Translations under genes and position numbers: made by a program
Notes under the pieces: model-generated
Told to the model about the DNA's origin: nothing
Databases searched by the model: none
What the model saw: the letters and a program-made list of their open reading frames with translations, nothing else
Assembly: GCA_017522105.1 (NCBI GenBank)
Contig: JAFXAA010000006.1
Location: 35,213-99,212 of the forward strand
Source of the DNA: Bacteroidales bacterium
GTDB taxonomy: Bacteria; Bacteroidota; Bacteroidia; Bacteroidales; P3
DNA length: 64,000 nucleotides
Reading direction: 5' to 3'
Part shown: piece after piece, positions 7,307 through 16,490 of the stretch
Layout: each line of letters begins with the position of its first letter
How positions within the stretch are numbered: the stretch's first letter is position 1

Positions 7307-10300
7307 ATGAAAAAAGCATTATTCACTTTGGCGCTTGCAGCCATGATGCTGCCTTTGAGCGCCCAGATCACAAGCTTCCCGTGGACGGAAGACTTTGAGA
7401 ACGGCACGGCCTTGCCGACCGGCTTCAGCATCATCGACAACGACGGTGACGGCTACAACTGGGATTATGTCTACTACACCAGCTCCGCCATGGGCAACAA
7501 CGGCAGCACGGGCTTCATGTCCTCCGCATCGTACATCAACAACGTTGGCGCCCTTACGCCCGACAACTGGCTCATCCTCCCTGCTTTCACCCTTCCGGCA
7601 GGCAGCGATTTCGACCTGAGCTGGTACGCCTTGGGCTACGACAACTCCAGCTACTATATGGAGAACTACAGCGTGTACGTGAGCACAACGGGCAACACCG
7701 TCAGCGACTTCACCGGCACCACCCCCGTGTACACCGGCACCACCAGCCAGACTTACACCAAATACACTGCCAACCTTTCCAGCTATGCCGGTCAGACCAT
7801 CTATGTGGCCTTCCGTCACCACAATACCACCGACATGTATCAGCTCCATCTCGACGACCTGCGCATCGGCGCCCAGGGAGCCCCTGAGATCAACATCAGC
7901 GCCCCGGCCCTCGTGAAAATCAACGAGCCCGCCATCTTCACCATCAACGGCGCGGCCACCAGCTACGGCTGGTATGTGGACGGCGTGCAGCAGAGCGAGA
8001 CCAGCACCACGCTGACCCACACCTTCACCACCGCCGGCCAGCACACTGTCGTGGCCCAAGCAACCAACGCCATCGGCACCGCATACGACACTGTCACCAT
8101 TGACGCCATCGACTGCGGCAACATAGCCCTGCCCTACGCTCCCGACTTCAGCGCCAGCCTCGGCTGCTGGGACACCGCAGGTGCCACCCTCTACGGCTAC
8201 AACTGGATGCCCACCAGCGAGGCAGGCCTCGCCTACGGCCAGGTGCTCTCCTTCGCCCGCGTATACCAGAACAACCAGTGGTATGACATCTCCACCGACA
8301 GCTGGCTCATCAGCCCGGCCATCACCATGCCCGCCACCGGCAGCTACGAGATCTACTGGAAGGCCCGCCCCTTCACCGGCCAGTTCCCCGCCGAGCACTA
8401 TAGCGTCTACGTCATCAGCGGCGCCAACTTCGCCGACACCATCTCGGTCTACACCACCACCCTCGCCAGCAACGACACCAACTGGACCGTCAACGCCATC
8501 GCAGTGCCCTCCACCGTCAGCGGCGACTTCAAGGTAGCCTTCCGCCACCACAACACCAACACCAACAGCTACGTGCTCATCCTCGACGAGATAGAGGTGC
8601 GCGCCCAGGGCGCCCCCGTGCTCACCCTGGCAGGCCCCACCATCGCCCAGAACAACACCGCCGTCACCTACAGCGCCTCGACCAACGTCAACACCCTGGC
8701 ATGGTACATTGACGGCGTGCAGCAGAGCGAGACCGGCACCAGCTTCACCCACACCTTCACCGCCGCCGGCACCTACACCGTCAAGGCCGTGGCCACCAGC
8801 ACCACCGGCCAGAGCATTGCCGACAGCGTGGTGACAACCATCTACAGCTGCGACCCCATCAGCACCTTCCCCTTCACCGAGGACTTCGAGAACGGCCTCA
8901 ACAACTGCTGGGGCATGATCAGCATGGACGCTGCCAACGACAATGAGTTTGGCACCTACGCCGACGCCACCGCCCACAGCGGTGCCAACGACTTCCGCTT
9001 CAGCAGCTACAGCCGCGCCGCCACCACTGGCGACTACAACCAGTACCTCATCACCCCGGAGCTTGTCCTGGACGCCAACAACACCTACGACCTCAAGTTC
9101 TGGTACAAGGCCCAGCGCGCCACCGACACCTTCTACGTGAAGACCTCCACCACCGGCAACGCCGTCAGCGACTTCACCAACGTGCTGGCCAGCTACACCA
9201 ACCCCGCCACCGCATGGACTGAGGTTGTCCTCACGCTGCCCGCCGCCACCAAATATGTGGCCATCAACTACAACGCCAACTACCAGTACCGCCTCTATGT
9301 CGACGACCTCTATATCGGCGCCCCCACGACTCCCTCTGTGAGCCTTGAAGGCCCCGCCACCATCAAGGCCGGCAACACCGCCCGTTATGTGGCCTCTGGC
9401 ACCACCCAGACCTTCAGCTGGACGGTTGACGGCGTCGCTTCCAGCGAGACCGGCAACGTGCTGACCACATCCTTCGCCACCGCCGGCAACCACACCGTCA
9501 TCGTCGGCGCCACCAACGCCGTCGGCACCAGCTACGACACCGTCGTCACCGACGTCTTCCTCTGCCCCGCCGAGAGCCTGCCCTTCACCGCCGACTTCAC
9601 CAACGGCTTCGGCTGCTGGGACACCGTCAGCACCACCGGCACACGCTGGAACCTCGCCGATGAGGTGGGAGCCAACAACTGCCAGCTCGTCTCCCTCTCC
9701 GCACAGCAGAGCTTCTTCGGCATGATGGACCTCGGCCAGGACAACTGGATTATCAGCAACGAGATCGCCATGGCCGCCGGCAACTATGAAATCAGCTGGC
9801 GTCCCATCGCCTTCGGCGCCCCCAACTATCCCTCCGACCACTACAGCGTCTACGTCATCAGCGGCACCAGCTTTGCTGACACCGCCATGGTCTTCAGCGA
9901 GACCCTCACCGCCGGCGACACCACCCTTGCCGAGCGCGTGGCCGCCATCCCCGCTGCCGTCACCGGCAACGTCACCGGCAACTTCAAGATCGCTTTCCGC
10001 CACCACGACTGCACCGGCGGCTACGCCCTTGGCCTCGACAGCATCAAGGTGCGCACGCTGAGCGCCCCCACCAGCGTCAGCATCCAGGGCCCCTCAGCGG
10101 TCATGGCTGGCGCCAGCGCCACCTTCACCGCCATCTGCCCCAACGCCACCAGCTACAGCTGGACGGTTGACGGCACGGCTGTCAACGAGACCAGCAACGT
10201 TCTGACCACCACCTTCACCGCCACCGGCGACCACACCATCAGCGTGACCGCCACCAACAGCGTAGGCACCAGCGCCCCCGCCACCCACACCGTCAATGTC

Positions 10301-11071
10301 TACAACTGCGACGCCATCACCAACTTCCCCTGGACCGAGGACTTCGAGAACGGCATCGGCGGCTGCTGGACCACCATCGACAACGACGGCGACGGCTACA
10401 ATTGGTACCCCACTCTGGGAGACTCTGAGTTCGGCAACAGCTTCGGCAACGGTGAGACTGGCAACAGCGCCATCTCCAACTCCTATGTCAACGGTGGTGT
10501 CGGTGCCATCACTCCCGACAACTGGCTGATCACCCCCGCCATCACGCTGCCCGCCGATGGCAACTATACCCTCTCATGGTTTGCAACAGGTGCCAGCAAT
10601 GACTACGGCGAAGAACACTATGCCGTCTATGTAGCCACTGGCAACACCGTGGCCGACTTCACCGCCACCACCCCCATCTCCGAGGAGACCCTCGCCGGCT
10701 ACGAGTGGGTCAGCCGCAGCGCCAGCCTCGCCGACTATGCCGGCCAGACCGTCTATGTGGCCTTCCGCCACTATAACTGCACCGACATGTACGTGCTCGG
10801 CATCGACGACGTCAGCATCGCTGCCACCAGTGGCATCGAGGACGCCGAGAACGCCAGCAGCGTGGCTGTCTACCCCAACCCCGTGCTCAACATGCTCAAC
10901 ATCGCCGGTGACAACATCCAGAAAGTTGAGGTCATCGACATCAACGGCCGCACCGTCCTCAGCAACGACCGTGCCGGCCAGCTCGACATGAGCAACCTCG
11001 CCGAGGGTGTCTACATGGTCCGCGTCATCAGCGCCGACGGTATCCACACCCAGAAGGTCGTCAAGAAGTAA
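7307..11071 (+). CDS. Large T9SS-secreted modular adhesin
   Basis: A 1254-residue surface protein. A signal peptide (residues 1-19, mature Gln after 'LSA') is followed by five choice-of-anchor-J/cleaved-adhesin modules starting near residues 20, 268, 514, 751 and 999. PKD/Ig-like modules lie between them at about 188-268, 432-513, 670-750 and 918-998. A T9SS type A sorting domain begins near 1178 ('VAVYPNPVLN') and ends in 'KVVKK'. J-modules carry 'PWTEDFENG', 'DNWLI' and 'VAFRHH' motifs, and modules 2-5 begin at a conserved Cys. Such modules occur in carbohydrate-binding or adhesive proteins; the ligand is unknown. It stands alone between its own promoter and a strong terminator. Confidence 0.85.
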   Translation: MKKALFTLALAAMMLPLSAQITSFPWTEDFENGTALPTGFSIIDNDGDGYNWDYVYYTSSAMGNNGSTGFMSSASYINNVGALTPDNWLILPAFTLPAGSDFDLSWYALGYDNSSYYMENYSVYVSTTGNTVSDFTGTTPVYTGTTSQTYTKYTANLSSYAGQTIYVAFRHHNTTDMYQLHLDDLRIGAQGAPEINISAPALVKINEPAIFTINGAATSYGWYVDGVQQSETSTTLTHTFTTAGQHTVVAQATNAIGTAYDTVTIDAIDCGNIALPYAPDFSASLGCWDTAGATLYGYNWMPTSEAGLAYGQVLSFARVYQNNQWYDISTDSWLISPAITMPATGSYEIYWKARPFTGQFPAEHYSVYVISGANFADTISVYTTTLASNDTNWTVNAIAVPSTVSGDFKVAFRHHNTNTNSYVLILDEIEVRAQGAPVLTLAGPTIAQNNTAVTYSASTNVNTLAWYIDGVQQSETGTSFTHTFTAAGTYTVKAVATSTTGQSIADSVVTTIYSCDPISTFPFTEDFENGLNNCWGMISMDAANDNEFGTYADATAHSGANDFRFSSYSRAATTGDYNQYLITPELVLDANNTYDLKFWYKAQRATDTFYVKTSTTGNAVSDFTNVLASYTNPATAWTEVVLTLPAATKYVAINYNANYQYRLYVDDLYIGAPTTPSVSLEGPATIKAGNTARYVASGTTQTFSWTVDGVASSETGNVLTTSFATAGNHTVIVGATNAVGTSYDTVVTDVFLCPAESLPFTADFTNGFGCWDTVSTTGTRWNLADEVGANNCQLVSLSAQQSFFGMMDLGQDNWIISNEIAMAAGNYEISWRPIAFGAPNYPSDHYSVYVISGTSFADTAMVFSETLTAGDTTLAERVAAIPAAVTGNVTGNFKIAFRHHDCTGGYALGLDSIKVRTLSAPTSVSIQGPSAVMAGASATFTAICPNATSYSWTVDGTAVNETSNVLTTTFTATGDHTISVTATNSVGTSAPATHTVNVYNCDAITNFPWTEDFENGIGGCWTTIDNDGDGYNWYPTLGDSEFGNSFGNGETGNSAISNSYVNGGVGAITPDNWLITPAITLPADGNYTLSWFATGASNDYGEEHYAVYVATGNTVADFTATTPISEETLAGYEWVSRSASLADYAGQTVYVAFRHYNCTDMYVLGIDDVSIAATSGIEDAENASSVAVYPNPVLNMLNIAGDNIQKVEVIDINGRTVLSNDRAGQLDMSNLAEGVYMVRVISADGIHTQKVVKK

Positions 11072-11094
11072 GTGCTTCTTGACACAATACAAAG

Positions 11095-11130
11095 AGAGAG
11101 GCTCTCACACGTGAGAGCCTCTCTTCTTTT
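11095..11130. terminator. Bidirectional terminator between adhesin and fabD
   Basis: A perfect 14-bp stem, AGAGAGGCTCTCAC (11095-11108) with GTGAGAGCCTCTCT (11111-11124), has a 2-nt loop and is followed by TCTTTT. It sits between convergent genes. Confidence 0.9.
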
Positions 11131-11144
11131 GTTGTAGCGTGGCG

Positions 11145-12023
11145 TCACTCTGCCGAGTGGGCGTTGGCGTCGGGGTTGACGCGCTTCACCATACCCTGCA
11201 GGGCGGTGCCGGGGCCCACCTCGATGAACTCCGTGGCGCCGTCGCGCAGCATGTTCTGCACCGTGGCAGTCCAGCGCACAGGCGACGTGAGCTGCATCAG
11301 CAGGTTCTTCTTGATCTCGGCGGGGTCGCTGTGAGGCATGGCGTCCACATTCTGGTAGCAGGGGCAGACAGGCTTCATGAACGAAGTCTTCTCTATGGCT
11401 TCAGCCAACTCCACGCGTGCGGGCTCCATCAGGGGGCTGTGGAACGCTCCGCCCACGGCCAGCGGCAGGGCCTTGCCCTTCACCTCCTTCACCTTCTCGC
11501 AGGCGCGTGCCACGCCCTCGTTGGTGCCGCTGATGACCAGCTGCCCGGGGCAGTTGTAGTTGGCAGGCACCACCACCTCGCCCTCCACAGAGGCGCAGAT
11601 GTCCTCCACCGTCTTGTCGTCGAGCTTAAGGACGGCGGCCATGGTCGACGGGGTCTTCTCGCAGCATTTCTGCATGGCGTTGGCGCGGGCTATGACTAGG
11701 CGGAGGCCATCCTCGAAGCTCATGGCACCGGCAGCCACCAGGGCCGAGAACTCGCCCAGCGAGTGGCCACCCACCATGTCGGGCTTGAAGGCCTCGCCCA
11801 TATACTTGGCCAGAATGACCGAGTGCAGGAATATGGCGGGCTGCGTCACCTTGGTCTGCTTCAGGTCCTCCGGCGTGCCGGCGAACATAAGGTCGGTGAT
11901 GCGGAAGCCAATTATCTCGTTAGCCTTCTCGAACATGGCGCGGCACTCCGCGTTGCCGTCGTACAAGTTCTTACCCATGCCCACAAACTGGGCTCCCTGG
12001 CCGGGGAATACGTATGCTTTCAT
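11145..12023 (-). CDS. fabD: Malonyl-CoA:ACP transacylase
   Basis: A 292-residue FabD. The acyltransferase marks are 'FPGQGAQ' at residues 6-12, the nucleophile motif GHSLGE with Ser88, and the catalytic His in 'GGAFHSPLM' near residue 199. It loads malonyl groups from malonyl-CoA onto acyl carrier protein for fatty acid synthesis in the cytoplasm. It is the last gene of a minus-strand operon and its ATG overlaps the flippase stop by one base (TAATG). No other fab genes are adjacent, which is common in Bacteroidota. Confidence 0.95.
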   Translation of the reverse strand: MKAYVFPGQGAQFVGMGKNLYDGNAECRAMFEKANEIIGFRITDLMFAGTPEDLKQTKVTQPAIFLHSVILAKYMGEAFKPDMVGGHSLGEFSALVAAGAMSFEDGLRLVIARANAMQKCCEKTPSTMAAVLKLDDKTVEDICASVEGEVVVPANYNCPGQLVISGTNEGVARACEKVKEVKGKALPLAVGGAFHSPLMEPARVELAEAIEKTSFMKPVCPCYQNVDAMPHSDPAEIKKNLLMQLTSPVRWTATVQNMLRDGATEFIEVGPGTALQGMVKRVNPDANAHSAE

Positions 12024-13345
12024 TATTCGTCTTGTTTAGTTATTATTGATTTTACATTGTTTGCTATTTCTCTTGGCTTCGGCAGCCCAAAGGCGGCGAC
12101 AGGAAGCTTGAAAATCCTCACCGAGAGCAGCAGCTGGGCCACGGCCATGAAGCTCTGCGTAGCCAGCGAGGCCCAGGCCGAACCCACGGCGCCGAGGTGC
12201 GGAATGAGGAGCATGTTCACCACGATGTTGAGCACCAGGCTCACGGCGGCGAAGGTGTTGAGCTGCCGCATGTAACCGCCAGCGGTGAGCAGCGTGCCGA
12301 AGATATATGTCAGCCCTATGGGGATGATGCCGAAGATTATGACCCTGAACACGGGCACATACTGCGCCGCACGACCGTGGTAGAGCAGGCTCATCAGCGG
12401 CTCGGCCAATGCGGCGCATGCCACTGCCGCGCCAACAGCGAAGAGCATCATGGGCCAAAAGACGAGGCGCAGATAGGGACTCACCTCAGAGCCTTCGTGG
12501 CACAGCCTTGAGAACACCGGCAGCAGGGGCACGCTGACAAGGTAGGCCACCATGGTCAAGGCGTCGAGCAGCCGGAAGGCGCCGGCGAAGATGCCCGCCT
12601 GCTCGTCGGAAGCCATGGCACGCAACACTATGCTGTCCACATGCCCGTAGGCTGCCATCAGCAGCACCAGCAGGGCAAAGGGGGCGCTCTTGCGCAATAT
12701 GACAAGGAAGAAACGGCGGTCCCAGCGCAGGCGCCGCAGACCAGCCTTGCGGCCTATCACCACCAACGCGAGCGAGGCCGTCATGACATAGGCCGCCAGC
12801 TGGGCGTAGACAAACCAGTAGATGTTGAACCGCTCGCGCAGCGGACTCCACAGCAGGCACCCGCATATCACAATCATCAGCAGCCGGTCGAGCACCGAGA
12901 AAAGGCTGTCCCAGCGGAACAGCAGCAGACCCTCGAAGTTGCTGCGCAGGTAGAGGATAAGCGAATTGAGGAACTGGCACAGCGTCAGCAGCGCCAGCAG
13001 GCGGAACTCCGCACTGCCGTAGCCCATCAGCAGCCCCACAGTGAAAGTCACCACCACATACAGCCCCAACAGAAGAATCTTGATGCCCAAAATGCCGCTC
13101 AAGTGCTTGCCTATGAGCTGCGGGTGCTGCGCTATGTTGCGCGTGTTGAAATTGGTCAGCCCCAGGTCGAGCAGTATGTTGAAGATGTAGCTGAAGCTGA
13201 AGATGGCGTAGTAGAAACCGTAGGCCTCGTTGCCCACGGCGTTCTGCACCCCCACCTCTATGCCGAGCAGCCAGAATGGCTTGACCAACAGGTTGGCCAG
13301 CAACACCCAGAACAGTCCCGACAGTAGCTTCTTCTGCATTGTCAT
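12023..13345 (-). CDS. Polysaccharide flippase (MATE/MOP superfamily)
   Basis: A 440-residue polytopic membrane protein with about 12 predicted segments and the N-terminal signature of Wzx-like/MOP exporters ('GLFWVLLANLLVKPFWLLGIE', then 'YGFYYAIFSFSYIFNILLDLGL'). Members move lipid-linked oligosaccharide units across the inner membrane for cell-surface glycan assembly. No glycosyltransferases are nearby, so the substrate is unknown. It overlaps the upstream lipoprotein gene (ATGA) and the fabD start. The N-terminal 'FNTRN' pattern is common among Bacteroidota oligosaccharide flippases. Confidence 0.8.
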   Translation of the reverse strand: MTMQKKLLSGLFWVLLANLLVKPFWLLGIEVGVQNAVGNEAYGFYYAIFSFSYIFNILLDLGLTNFNTRNIAQHPQLIGKHLSGILGIKILLLGLYVVVTFTVGLLMGYGSAEFRLLALLTLCQFLNSLILYLRSNFEGLLLFRWDSLFSVLDRLLMIVICGCLLWSPLRERFNIYWFVYAQLAAYVMTASLALVVIGRKAGLRRLRWDRRFFLVILRKSAPFALLVLLMAAYGHVDSIVLRAMASDEQAGIFAGAFRLLDALTMVAYLVSVPLLPVFSRLCHEGSEVSPYLRLVFWPMMLFAVGAAVACAALAEPLMSLLYHGRAAQYVPVFRVIIFGIIPIGLTYIFGTLLTAGGYMRQLNTFAAVSLVLNIVVNMLLIPHLGAVGSAWASLATQSFMAVAQLLLSVRIFKLPVAAFGLPKPREIANNVKSIITKQDE

Positions 13346-15054
13346 CTCTTTCTGCCTCTGGGATTACTCTTACCTGCTGCCGAACCACCGTCCCTCGACA
13401 CCGACCACTGCTCTTCTATCTCCCATTTCTCGCGCACCTGGAGTGTTTTGCTGAAGTACACCACATATTCAGGCTGGCGGTCTGTCAGGTAGTCGCCCGT
13501 GGTCCAGCTGCCGTTGCCGTCCGTGTCGAGCACCGCCCGCAGGCGATAGCTGCCGGGCTTGAGGTGCTCAATGCGCACATCGCCGCTGGCGTCCACGCGG
13601 CGCGTGACAACCACCGTATCCTTTTCGTCCAGCACCTCCAGCACCACCGGACTCCCCGTGCGGTTGGTCAGGTGCATGGTGATGATGCCGTAGTCCTGCG
13701 GCGTAAGCTTGAAGACAAGGCTGTCGGATCGGTGGCCGAAGATGTCGGTGAAGAGGCTGTCGCGCAGGCGCACGGAGTATTCCTCGCCCGAACGCAGTGT
13801 CGCTTCTATGCGTGCGCCGAGGCCGTTGCTGTCCAGCGTCAGCGCATACTGCGCCACGCTGCTGTCCTTCATCCGCATCACCTCGGCCCGTGCGCCCTGC
13901 TCCACGGCCATCACCGGGGTGTTGAACGCCAGCCGCAGGTCATCGTAGAAGGCGTTGTTGCCGCTGCAGAGGGCCTTGACCATGGGTTCAGCCTGCCCCT
14001 GCTGTGCCTGAGCGCCACGCCTGCGCCGCTGCTTCGGGACACGGTAGCGCAGCTTGAGAGTGTCCTGCAGGGCGGTATCACGCAGCACGAGCTGCGCCGA
14101 ATCGCATCCCATGTTTTTGAACCACACCAGCATGGTGTCACGGGCGCTGTTGAGGCGCCACACCAGGCTGTCGCCCGAAAGCTCGGGCTGTTGCATGGGC
14201 AGCTGGGTGGCTATGGTCACACGCCCGCGGCTGGTGAATTCCGCCTTGAGCACGCGCTGCGTCCGCCTGTCGGGCGGCGAGATGCGCAGCAGGGTCACGT
14301 TGCCGCTGTCAATGCTGTCCGAGGCCTGCACCGAGGTGGGTTCCCAGGCCGCCGCTTCGCCACGCCCCAGGCGCAGGTCGCGGTTCTTGTCCTCAAGGGC
14401 CACCAGGCGGTAGCTCCCGGCAGGTATGTAGTGGAAGGCGAAAACGCCGTCCTTGTCGCTCCGCGTCACGTAGTCGGGCGGGCGGGTCGTGGCTATGGTG
14501 TCTATGTCTGCCTCGATTCCCTTGCCCGTTTCCGAACTCTCCGCTTTCTGCTCTCCTTTATCCACCCTGTAGGCCATCACCGTCACCGGGTCCTTCCACG
14601 GCTTGCCGTCGCGAGCGCCGAGCACGCGCCCCGCCAGCATCATGGTGTCCAGACGGCTGCCCGTGGAGAACACATACTCGAAACTCGGCATCACATTGCC
14701 CTCCGTGAAGTCCACGATGGCGTCCTTGAACTGGAACAGATAGGTGGCGTCGGGCTGAAGGGTGTCGTTCAGCTTCACCACCACGCGCTTGCCCTTGGTG
14801 GAAAACTGGGGCTTGTTGCGCATGGGGGGCGAGATGAGGACGTTGTTGTCAGGGTCTTTCAGCACCACATACTCGTCGAAGCTGATGCTGAACTGTTTCT
14901 TGTCGAACCCACGGCTCTCGTTGGCGGGCTTGGAGGCCACAGCCTTGGGGGGCGCCTCGTCCTTGGGGCCGCCGTTGGGGTAGCCCTGCTTGGCGCAGCC
15001 CGCCGCCACCAGCGCCGCCAGCGCCGCCAAACCCATCAGCATTCTGCTCTTCAT
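13342..15054 (-). CDS. Lipoprotein with an N-terminal bacterial Ig-like (SbsA-type) domain
   Basis: A 570-residue exported lipoprotein. The signal ends in a lipobox 'VAAGC' near residue 19. Residues 30-140 resemble the SbsA Ig-like domain: 'ISFDEYVVLKDPDNNV', 'VVVKLNDTLQPDATYLFQF', 'IVDFTEGN'. Later beta-rich segments, including 'AGSYRLVALEDKNRDLRLGRGE' and 'KPGSYRLRAVLDTDGNG', look like repeated collagen-binding-B/prealbumin-type folds. This architecture is common in Bacteroidota, with unknown function, probably in the envelope. Residues about 164-175 derive from a degenerate 7-bp array. It overlaps the flippase start by ATGA; it begins 7 nt after the preceding gene. Confidence 0.72.
   Translation of the reverse strand: MKSRMLMGLAALAALVAAGCAKQGYPNGGPKDEAPPKAVASKPANESRGFDKKQFSISFDEYVVLKDPDNNVLISPPMRNKPQFSTKGKRVVVKLNDTLQPDATYLFQFKDAIVDFTEGNVMPSFEYVFSTGSRLDTMMLAGRVLGARDGKPWKDPVTVMAYRVDKGEQKAESSETGKGIEADIDTIATTRPPDYVTRSDKDGVFAFHYIPAGSYRLVALEDKNRDLRLGRGEAAAWEPTSVQASDSIDSGNVTLLRISPPDRRTQRVLKAEFTSRGRVTIATQLPMQQPELSGDSLVWRLNSARDTMLVWFKNMGCDSAQLVLRDTALQDTLKLRYRVPKQRRRRGAQAQQGQAEPMVKALCSGNNAFYDDLRLAFNTPVMAVEQGARAEVMRMKDSSVAQYALTLDSNGLGARIEATLRSGEEYSVRLRDSLFTDIFGHRSDSLVFKLTPQDYGIITMHLTNRTGSPVVLEVLDEKDTVVVTRRVDASGDVRIEHLKPGSYRLRAVLDTDGNGSWTTGDYLTDRQPEYVVYFSKTLQVREKWEIEEQWSVSRDGGSAAGKSNPRGRKR
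14530..14564 (-). repeat. Degenerate 7-bp array inside the Ig-like lipoprotein gene
   Basis: On the coding strand, units GGATAAA, GGAGAGC, AGAAAGC, GGAGAGT and TCGGAAA follow at 7-bp spacing and encode a Glu/Lys/Ser-rich linker related to the array in the GH2 gene. Confidence 0.6.
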
Positions 15055-15060
15055 CGCGCC

Positions 15061-15603
15061 TCAGCCGAATATTTCGTTGATTTCCTTGTGCATGGCCTCC
15101 AGAGCCACACTCGTAGGCGAGTGCTGTGCCGCCGAAGCGAAGATGCCCGCCGCCAGGCGCGTGGGGTCGCTGGTATCCGGCAGGCTCACCGCCGCCGAGT
15201 TGACGAGGTTCACCATCTCGTCCTTGGCCTCGCGTATGCGCGTCCACAGCTCCGACGACAGGTACACCTGCTGCGAGAGGTTGTGCTCCCACTCGTCGCG
15301 TATGTTCTTGGTCATCACGCCCTGCAGCAACTTGAGGTCCATGCCGGGCTGCCAGCAGCGCAGCACCAGGCTCTCGGGGCTGATGCGCTCCAGAAACAGC
15401 GCCATGCGCTCGTAGGCCTGCAGGCGTATGGGCGTCACGGCCTTGAGGGTCTCGGCGCGCTCGTCCATCTTGATTTTCAGCAGCTGCTCCTTCTGCTGGT
15501 TGTCGAAATAGCGCTTCAACAGCCGCTGCACGCCCCAGCCCGTCAGGGCCGCGCTGCCCATGGCCACCAGCGCCACAAGGATAATAATAGCTATAGTTAT
15601 CAT
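15061..15603 (-). CDS. Membrane-anchored helical protein of unknown function
   Basis: A 180-residue protein with one N-terminal membrane segment (about residues 2-24) and then a soluble, mostly helical domain with charged stretches ('FDNQQKEQLLKIKMDERAE') and the conserved-looking 'RISPESLVLRCWQPGMD'. I do not recognise a characterised family; similar proteins are widespread in Bacteroidota as uncharacterised. The start ATG overlaps the cobB stop (ATGA); a longer extension would run into cobB. Its place in the operon suggests no specific function. Confidence 0.65.
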   Translation of the reverse strand: MITIAIIILVALVAMGSAALTGWGVQRLLKRYFDNQQKEQLLKIKMDERAETLKAVTPIRLQAYERMALFLERISPESLVLRCWQPGMDLKLLQGVMTKNIRDEWEHNLSQQVYLSSELWTRIREAKDEMVNLVNSAAVSLPDTSDPTRLAAGIFASAAQHSPTSVALEAMHKEINEIFG

Positions 15604-16277
15604 TGCATCAGTTGATTTACAAGTTCTGTCACTCCCTTCGTGGCCACCTCCTTGATGAACGTCACCTTGCGGCTGACGGGCACCTCCTTGGGGTCCACCA
15701 CATAGCACGGCACGCCGCTCTGCACATAGTGTATCAGCCCCGCGGCGGGATACACAGCCATCGAAGTGCCCACAACGATGAAGATGTCCGCCTGCTCGCA
15801 GAGCGCCGCGGCAGGCTCAATGTTCGGCACCGCCTCGCCGAACCACACGATGTGGGGCCGCAGCTGCGTGCCGTCGGGGGCGAGGTCGCCAAGCTTTATG
15901 TCGCGGTCGCCGATGTCCACAATCAGATCCGGGTTCACATCGCTGCGCCCCTTGGTCAGCTCGCCGTGCAGGTGCAGCACATGGCTGCTGCCGGCGCGCT
16001 CGTGCAGGTCGTCGATGTTCTGCGTCACTATGCGCACATCGTACCGCTCCTCAAGCCTCGCCAACTGGCGGTGCGCCTCGTTGGGCTGCGCCTTGAATAG
16101 CTGGCGGCGGCGCTGGTTGTAGAAATCCAGCACCAGCTCCGGATTGCGCTCGTAGGCCTCGTGGGTGGCCACGTCCTCCACGCGGTAGTGCTCCCATAGG
16201 CCGTCGCTGTCGCGGAAGGTCGAGATGCCGCTCTCGGCGCTGATGCCAGCGCCTGTCAATACCACTATCTTCTTCAT
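15600..16277 (-). CDS. cobB: Sir2-family NAD-dependent protein deacylase
   Basis: A 225-residue sirtuin. Visible are the NAD-binding GAGIS motif (residues 9-13), 'STFRDSDGLW', 'TQNIDDLHERAG', the catalytic His in 'HLHGEL', 'WFGEAVP' and the C-terminal 'GTSMAVYPAAGL'. The 'FYNQRRR' stretch carries the Tyr-x-x-Arg pair that in E. coli CobB and SIRT5 recognises succinyl-lysine, so desuccinylation as well as deacetylation is likely. The four zinc Cys residues of CobB are absent between 'HGEL' and 'RPHIVWFGE'. It is the first gene of the five-gene operon ending in fabD. Confidence 0.9.
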   Translation of the reverse strand: MKKIVVLTGAGISAESGISTFRDSDGLWEHYRVEDVATHEAYERNPELVLDFYNQRRRQLFKAQPNEAHRQLARLEERYDVRIVTQNIDDLHERAGSSHVLHLHGELTKGRSDVNPDLIVDIGDRDIKLGDLAPDGTQLRPHIVWFGEAVPNIEPAAALCEQADIFIVVGTSMAVYPAAGLIHYVQSGVPCYVVDPKEVPVSRKVTFIKEVATKGVTELVNQLMQ

Positions 16278-16295
16278 ACTTTGACATAACGCGCG

Positions 16296-16311
16296 CAATA
16301 ATATATTATTG
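16296..16311. promoter_or_regulatory. Perfect 16-bp palindrome in the cobB leader
   Basis: CAATAATATATTATTG reads identically on both strands. It lies between the -7 box (16322-16329, minus strand) and the cobB ATG at 16277, at or just after the expected transcription start, the position of an operator. Confidence 0.5.
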
Positions 16312-16321
16312 TGCCCGTCCG

Positions 16322-16329
16322 CAAATTTA
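16322..16329 (-). promoter_or_regulatory. -7 box of the cobB-fabD operon
   Basis: TAAATTTG on the minus strand matches TAnnTTTG, about 45 nt before cobB. Confidence 0.55.
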
Positions 16330-16356
16330 TCTCCGGCCCCTCCCCCACGGAACCTG

Positions 16357-16460
16357 TACGGCTGTTCTACGGTTGTTTAACGGTTGTTCTACGGTTGTTT
16401 AACGGTTTAAACCGTAGAACAACCGTAGAACAACCGTTAAACAACCGTAGAACAGCCGTA
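16357..16460. repeat. 11-bp-unit palindrome of 104 bp, subfamily B
   Basis: An almost perfect palindrome centred on GGTTTAAACC (16408/16409). The left arm consists of GGTTGTTTAAC / GGTTGTTCTAC 11-mers and the right arm of their complements; only one unit differs (TTAAC against CTAC). It lies between the 3' end of nptA and the cobB promoter. Confidence 0.9.
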
Positions 16461-16490
16461 GGGGAGGCGGCGCACCGCAGCGGGTGGCCG

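Noticed and set aside
7319-10006. 895-codon open frame on the minus strand opposite the adhesin
   Set aside because: It is a shadow of the repetitive, GC-rich adhesin gene; its translation is low-complexity Gly/Val/Ala without domains, whereas the plus frame has clear modules and signals.
9317-10300. Possible recent duplication within the adhesin gene
   Set aside because: The modules are recognisably homologous but diverged in sequence; no long identical DNA stretches were noticed.
13339-15615. 758-codon open frame on the plus strand
   Set aside because: It crosses three real minus-strand genes and has shadow composition.
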